A DNA stretch of 64,000 bases from Nematostella vectensis. Lineage: Eukaryota; Cnidaria; Anthozoa; Actiniaria; Edwardsiidae. Shown in pieces: positions 58,413 to 64,000 of the stretch. A program made the translations under genes and the position numbers. Location of the stretch: assembly GCF_932526225.1 (NCBI RefSeq), contig NC_064041.1, positions 9,530,813 through 9,594,812 of the forward strand. Direction: 5' to 3'. Each line of letters begins with the position of its first letter. Positions within the stretch are counted from its first letter, which is position 1. The notes under the pieces were generated by a model that ran no database searches, was not told the DNA's origin, and was given only the letters and a program-made list of their open reading frames with translations.

Positions 58413-61400
58413 CTACACACAAAGATATCGGACCTCGATGTACTTATAAGTCCCAACACATGGATCTCCATACACTTCGTTCTTTGCGTACAGCGGACAT
58501 GCGTTTCGGCCGTTGCACGCGCATCTAATGAGCCGTTGTGACTCCGCTGACCTGCAGCTGGTAGTGCGTATGGACGGGTGGGGACAAACGCTGCGACCGC
58601 TGGTTCGGCCATAGTTGGAGTAAAGTATCTTTATGCGCTTGTTTTGTGGGCAGTTAAGAACGCCGCTTCGGTGCTCACACAGACGGATTAGCGCTTAAGG
58701 GAAAAGGTGAAAGATGAGCACAATATTTTTAAGGGGGGTAGGTGTTGGGAGGAGGGAGCGGGTATTTACAAAAGTAATGGGAGGGGTGGGCGATTTTTGT
58801 CTATCTGCTCGAATTTTTTTTTTTTTTTTTTTTTTCTGCGGAAGCTTCAGGTTTTCATGCTTTTTTTTTCTCTTGCTGCGCTGGGGGTAAGATCGGCCTG
58901 TACGATTTTTTTTCTTTATTTTTTCTTACGCGTACCCCCTCCTCACTTTTCTACAGGTCTATCCCTTACTTTGCCAGATCTAAAATTTACGGGTGTGTGT
59001 ACGGAAGTGGCGAGAGTTCGTACGGTATAAAAATGGTGAGTATGCAAACTAATCTTAAAAGTGATGGGTGTGCTTACAGAACTTAAAAGTGATGGGCGTA
59101 GGTAGCGAACTTAAAGATCATTGGTGTGCGTGCCGAACTTAAAAGTGATTGGTGTGTGTACCAAACTTTAAAGTGATGGGTGTGCGTATTAAGTTTGGGC
59201 CAAACTTTAATAGTGATGGGTGTGCGTACGGAACTTCAAAGTGACGGGTGAGTGTACGGAACTTCAGTGATGGGTGCGTACCGAACTAAAGTATGATGGA
59301 TGTGCGTACGGGACTGAATAGTGTGCGCGCGGGGCTTAAGAGTGGCGGGTGTGCGTACGGGGCTTAAGAGTGGCGGGTGTGCGTACGGGGCGTAAAATGT
59401 GGGGATAGGTATAGACAGCAGGTGTGCACGGGGATCAATACATGACGTGTTTTCGTACCTGGCGTCGGAGGCCGCGGTGTGGTGGTTGGCGCGATTGTTG
59501 TAAGAGCTGAAAAAAAAAAAGGAAAAAGGCCGTTATTACTGACCTTGGTGGCGATGTGTTTTTTAGTACTGTTTCTATTTTCTGAAGAGGTAAAACAATT
59601 TGCTATGTTTAATGTTTATGTTTTTTTTTATTTCTGGGCAAAAATCCATTTTATAATATTTTTCTTTTAACCTTATTTTAATACATGATCATGCCATGAA
59701 AGATCGCTTTAGATATACAAATATCGAGATACAAATAATCCAGAACTACGAAACGAATGTTTATCTATCTCATACCATGTGTCTTATCGCCACAGTATCT
59801 GAGCCTACAAGCAGGTGGCTTGTCCAGCTGGTACACGTAAAAGCCGCCACAATTGCGGACTTTGATGTTCTTGCTCCATTTGCAGCAGTTTTTGGCCCAG
59901 TGAAAGCAAACTTTGCGCGTAGCTGCGCCTTCATCCACATCAGGCAGCGGTCCGTTCATCCAACCAGGCGCATGCGCACCGCAACGGTGGTCGGGGATAC
60001 AGGTTCTTGGCATGTTCGTTCCTGCAGCACCGCTGAACCGATACCACCCTGGTCTCATATTGTTGTCGCACGTGTATTGAGAGCTGATATGACTCATCGC
60101 ACGGTCAGCGGAATTCAGGGAACGGTACGAATAGCATTCTGGGGCTGGGCATGGAAAAGCAGAGCATTAGGAAAGAAAAATTACAAATTTTGGCAGCCCA
60201 TTTTGCTTCTTCAGTCTTCACTTTTGTCCATTTTTGTCAACGTGTGTTATTATTGTTGCAAAGTAAATGATAACCTTGAGCGTGACGTCATCGCGTTTGA
60301 TACGTTTCCAATTATTTGGTAGAAAAGTTTTACCTGAAAAATCTTCCTGGAATGTCATACACAGTAAAACAGTTAAGCCAGTGTGATGTATCGGGAGTAG
60401 AAGGCCTTTGCGATATGTCACCTGACATACAGCATGTCACGTGGTGTCACGCACGCGGACCTTCACGGCATAGGTCACGTGGTGTCACGCACGCGGACCT
60501 TCACGGCATAGGTCACGTGGTGTCACGCACGCGGACCTTCACGGCATATGTCACGTGGTGTCACGCACGCGGTCCTTTACGGCATACACCTATTTCAAAT
60601 AAGGTTGCGCTCGGAGGATCGATGTATCGTAACCCGTAGTGCTTCAAGGGTATCAAATAAATAAGCAAATAAGCGCAAATAAAAAGAAATCCAGGCTTCA
60701 AAGGCTGTAGAATTATTGCTCATGTTCCTATGAATTCCTATGGCTTTTAGATACAGTGATTCAGCCGTTTACACGATACCAATGAAGCACTGCGAGCTAC
60801 GATACATCGATTTCCGAGTGCAACGTTATTTGAAACGGGTGTATATCAAATGAGTATCTCGTGCGCTGGCATTCACGGAAAAAGTCACCTACCTGCTGTA
60901 GGTGAGGTCAGGGGTGGGGCGGTTGTCGTTAGCGCTAAAAGATAATAAACGGGACAATGTTAGTTTTTTGTTAGTTTTAGATCCATCATAATTGTTTGAT
61001 ATATCAAAGGTAGGCAAGGGAAGGGAGAAGCGCTTATCATATAATTCAATTTATTCGTTACCGAGCGCGCGGGAAACCTGTGATGTTGTAAAAACGGTAG
61101 GGCCTGAACCTGTTACTAAATGCCAGCCTGTAAAATCGTAGTCAACACGAAATCCTTCAAAGTTTACATGGAAATTCTCATCGTACACAGTACTGAGGTG
61201 ACAAAAAAGCTAAAAAATCGACTTCAAATTATGGTATATAATGTCCTAATAAGGAATTGACCGAGCGGGTTAGAAAAAACTAATGTTTTTTTTTTAAATA
61301 ATAATAATTGATATGCTAAATCATGCATGCACAGGAGACTTTATACTTACCAGGGGCATCGCCACAATATCTGAGTCTGCATGTCGGGGTTCGCCCCAAG

Positions 61401-63883
61401 TGATACACGTAAAACCCGCCACAATTCCGCACTCTGATTTCTTTGTTCCACCTGCAGCAGTTGTTATCCCAGTGGAAACACACCATGCGGTTTACTGCAC
61501 CTTCGTTAACATTGGGCAGCGTTCCATTTAACCAGCCAGGCGCATGCGTGCCACATCTATTTTTAGGAACGCAACTAGTGGGCATGTTTGAGCCTGCAGC
61601 TCCGCTAAAACGGTACCAACGCGGGCTCATACCGTTATCGCAAGTGAACAGCGGATTCGAATTCCCCATGGAACGGTCAGAAGATTTGAGTTCGAGGTAA
61701 GAAAAACACTCAGCTGAAATATAAGAATTGCTCTTAAAAGTAGTTTTATACTGTTAATCAAGCTAGAATCGCATTCTTTTCACCATTACCATAACTACAA
61801 CAGTTAACAATGATAATTATCGATTTTTATTATTTATTTTTTACTGAGGTTATCTCTTCCTTATCCATATCATTTTCATAACCACCACCACTAGTAAATC
61901 GTCTTTATATCATCTTTAAATTCATCGGCATCATCGCTTTCATCGAAATTATGCGTTCGTTTTTTTTTCGCTCGTCCCCAGGAACCGCCTGGTCCTTTTT
62001 GGTCACAGTGCCTGGTAAAGATAAGGTTGTGGGCGTTGGAGCAAGTGTTATTTATTTGGTGCTATCGGTCACAGTGCCGGGTAAAGATGGTGTTGTGGGA
62101 TTGGAGCAAGTGTTGTTTGGTGCTATCGGTCACAGTACCTGGTAAAAATAGTGTTCTGGGCGTTGGAGCAAGTGTTATTTGGTTCTATTGGTCACAGTGC
62201 CTGGTAAAATGATGTTGTGGGCGTTTTAGCATGCAAGTGTGGTTTGGTCGTTATTAGTAATAGTACCTGGTAAGGATGGTGTTGTTGGTGGTGGAGCAAC
62301 TGTTGTCGGCGCTGCAGTGGTAGGAACTGAAAGACACGACACCTTTGTTAGTCGTTGTTTAGCTCCATGCTTTATCTACACAAGCAAATAATGGTCCTAC
62401 CAGGTCCGTTATCGCCACAGTATCTCAAACGACATCCCGGAGGCTTCATTAGTCGGTACACGTAGAACCCTACACAATTACGGACTTTGATGTCCCTCTT
62501 CCAGAAACAGCAGTTGTTTCGCCAGTTGAAGCATGCCTGGCGAGTAACCGCGCCTTCGGATATTTTGGGCAGTGTTCCGTTCAGCCAACCAGGTGCATGC
62601 GTTCCACAGTGCATTGTGGGTACGCAGCTGGTTGGCATGTTTTTACCGGCACTACCGCTGAATCTGTACCATCCCGGGCTCATGTTTTGGTCGCATAAGA
62701 AGGGTTTGCCAGTGTATTTGATAGCGCGGTCAGAAGAGTCTAGTAGTTTGTAGGAAGAGCATTCATCTTGAAAAAAGAACGATCTATTATTCATCACTAT
62801 CACAATAATTATAACCATCATTAACGTCATCGTCATCGCCAACACCATTTTTACAATTTACACCACCAACACCGTCATCATAATTACCATGACAACAATA
62901 AGCCACAACACCATCATCACCCTTGCCGACATCATCATCATCATCACCATCATAAATTTATTCATATCATTTTCCATAGAACAGCACCGACACCACCAGC
63001 ATCAACTCGTCGTCATTCTAATCATTACCATCACAGTTATCGTTGCGAGTACCCCCTAGATAAGCCCGCATGCACCACTTTCACCATAGTAACCTAAGCG
63101 ATACCTTAGAGGTACGGGTGGGGGTCAGGGGATCGATTGATTTTGGGGTAGCCCAGCTAGGAAGTACAGTCTCTCGTCGCAGCTAATTTGCATTGATGGT
63201 CAAGTCAAAAGAACAACTGGTGACCTAACCTCGTGGTGTCAAACCTCAATAATAGTGCTTACACTATTTAAACCTCATTGTAACCAGTTTACTCCCGATC
63301 GATTACGTAAAATTTTGGATTTTTAACGGAAACACATAAAAGATATTTTAAAACTGTGAAAGCGGTGTGTCTATTGAAAGTTTCTTTGAGGATATTATTG
63401 ATAATTCAGAGCGGATGGCCCGTTACATAGCGTGAATTCTAATAGATTCTTTTGTCTCTTCTCGGTTGAGGTTTCCGTCGGCCCTCCGGAAGTAAGTTGG
63501 TGAGTATCTATATACTGACGAGTAAAGCCAGTCACATAAGAGGTGCTTATAGACTTGAGATGCTCTTTACCTGTCGGGGTGGTGGGAGCAGGAGTGGTCG
63601 GGGCTGAAGAAAAAAAGCGAAAGATTGTGTTAGAAAACACAATGAAAATGATCGAGCTAACGGGATGGAGATTGGCCAGTAAGCGAGTGAAACATAGCTC
63701 GCGGGGATTTCGAGTTTCTCAGTTTTTGAGTTCCAGTCTTGCAAGTAACACACACACACTGAAAATTATATACAAATCTAAGGGTCGATCTGAGTTTCAA
63801 GTCAGGAAGTCCATCAATTGATGGATTCAGAAAAGACATCAAACTCTTACCAGCTGTCGTTGGCGGTGGCGGGGTAGAGGGTC
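58413..63883 (-). CDS. Multi-D8C protein with C-terminal SUEL/galactose-binding lectin domain (5' end beyond window)
   Basis: Exons in transcript order: PT linkers 63883-63851 and 63603-63571, D8C 62766-62401, linker 62326-62267, D8C 61713-61351, linker 60934-60893, D8C 60138-59776, linker 59506-59459, last exon 58693-58413. Every internal exon starts and ends in phase 1. Each D8C unit (363-366 nt) shows PGWYRFSGAAG, CGTHAPGWLNGTLP, CFHWxxNCCxW, RNCGGFYVYxL and CRLRYCGD, with about ten Cys. D8C domains occur in uromodulin, GP2 and OIT3. The linkers are 11-20 residues rich in Pro and Thr, hence probably O-glycosylated. The last exon is a complete SUEL-type lectin: CEHRSGVLNCPQNKRIKILY, NYGRTSGRSVCP, CNGRNACPLYA, YGDPCVGTYKYIEVRYLCV, stop. 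AATAAA lies at 58075-58070. It is inferred to be a secreted glycan-binding protein. It continues right of the window, where another donor-like CTG|GTTAGT lies at about 63995-64000. Confidence 0.88.
59040..59400. repeat. ~28-bp degenerate minisatellite in the last D8C-gene intron
   Basis: AAAGTGATGGGTGTGCGTAC GGAACTT-type units repeat about a dozen times with drift and length changes. Confidence 0.85.
60436..60587. repeat. 38-bp tandem repeat, four copies, each with CACGTG
   Basis: GTCACGTGGTGTCACGCACG followed by CGGACCTTCACGGCATAG, starting at 60436, 60474, 60512 and 60550. The last unit runs straight into the MITE at 60585. Confidence 0.95.
60585..60843. mobile_element. MITE copy 4, most complete, ~32-bp TIRs
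   Basis: Left ACACCTATTTCAAATAAGGT TGCGCTCGGA pairs with right TCCGAGTGCAACGTTATTTG AAACGGGTGT. The whole element is nearly palindromic at its ends. Flanked by TA-rich bases, consistent with a TA target, but not proven. Confidence 0.85.
61790..61950. repeat. CAT/ATC-rich tract upstream of a D8C exon
   Basis: Interrupted CATCAT/CCACCA stretches in the intron right before the D8C exon at 61713-61351. Confidence 0.7.
61985..62275. repeat. Tandem copies (62-66 bp) of a linker exon 3' half and its donor
   Basis: CCTGGTAAAGAT..GTTGTGGGCGTTGGAGCAAGTG and GGTCACAGTG recur five times. On the minus strand each copy reads CTTGCTCCAACGCCCACAAC..TTTACCAG|G(T/C)ACTGTGACC. This repeats the end of the functional linker exon (62326-62267) and, in some copies, its GT donor. 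Confidence 0.85.
62800..63020. repeat. CAT/ATC-rich tract upstream of the first D8C exon
   Basis: (ATC)n and (CAT)n runs between 62800 and 62990, like those beside the other D8C exons. Confidence 0.8.
63021..63570. other. D8C-gene intron, no additional exon certain
   Basis: A minus-strand open frame continues from the linker at 63603-63571 to 63395, but it reads through a good donor (GTAAAGAG), so I take it as intronic. Confidence 0.45.
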
Positions 63884-64000
63884 CTGTGGGCAATACGCAT
63901 TAATCCCATTAGTTCATTTGCGTAATTTTAATCGCTGATAGATTTATATAGCTCCATTAGAGTCTTATATGATATTGATTATAACAAGTGTACTAACCAG

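Noticed and set aside
58364-58612. 82-codon minus-strand frame MAEPAVAAFVP...
   Set aside because: Shadow of the SUEL lectin exon in another frame.
59696-60322. 208-codon plus-strand frame
   Set aside because: Antisense to the D8C exon 60138-59776, which has clear family motifs and splice sites.

Overview
This is eukaryotic, metazoan DNA. Genes are intron-rich, with GT..AG introns and AATAAA signals, and they sit in AT-rich sequence packed with transposon debris and minisatellites. The gene content suggests an anthozoan cnidarian, probably a sea anemone similar to Nematostella: secreted D8C and SUEL-lectin modules, an intronless class A GPCR, PAN/EGF/WSC-like ectodomains, Penelope and Harbinger remnants, and many MITEs. 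The species is inferred, not demonstrated.

Layout. 1-1.6 kb: decayed L1/Tx1-like LINE (-). 3.3-5.2 kb: a possible first exon, then a diverged tandem array whose units carry a double-CRE palindrome. 8.6-10.0 kb: a 60-bp tandem repeat encoding a Q-rich coiled coil, broken by stops. 11.3-11.8 kb: Harbinger transposase remnant (-). 13.5-15.3 kb: a 341-bp MITE, then a piggyBac-like element with another MITE nested in it. 15.6-16.5 kb: class A GPCR (-). 21.3-22.4 kb: 5'-truncated Penelope-like element with a GIY-YIG domain and a hammerhead motif (-). 24.3-25.3 kb: Cys-rich repeat, then tandem hammerhead-ribozyme units, one turned into a 79-bp-arm perfect palindrome. 27-28.1 kb: two-exon Ig-like membrane protein (-). 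28.8-29.4 kb: minisatellite.

29.8-46.3 kb is the conserved core: a divergent pair, ribosomal protein S5 (-, five coding exons, 209 codons) and flotillin-1 (+, fourteen coding exons, 428 codons). I could reconstruct both completely with consistent splice phases. Their introns hold TIR elements, a 3.5-kb 34-bp minisatellite, and three tandem duplications that copy splice sites.

47.6-64 kb is a secreted/extracellular module region. It has a dead D8C exon, a plus-strand PAN-EGF-WSC-like gene, two decayed WSC-like exons (one split by a MITE), and a long minus-strand gene of D8C domains joined by Pro/Thr linkers. That gene ends in a SUEL lectin domain and continues off the right edge.

RPS5 is translation machinery and flotillin-1 a membrane-microdomain scaffold; they probably share a promoter region but not a pathway. 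The D8C/lectin and PAN/EGF/WSC genes look like carbohydrate-binding or mucus/surface recognition proteins. The most unusual signals are the hammerhead-bearing tandem repeat with a covarying stem I, lying 2.5 kb from a Penelope-like element with its own hammerhead, and the repeated theme of tandemly copied splice sites whose extra copies lead to early stop codons.
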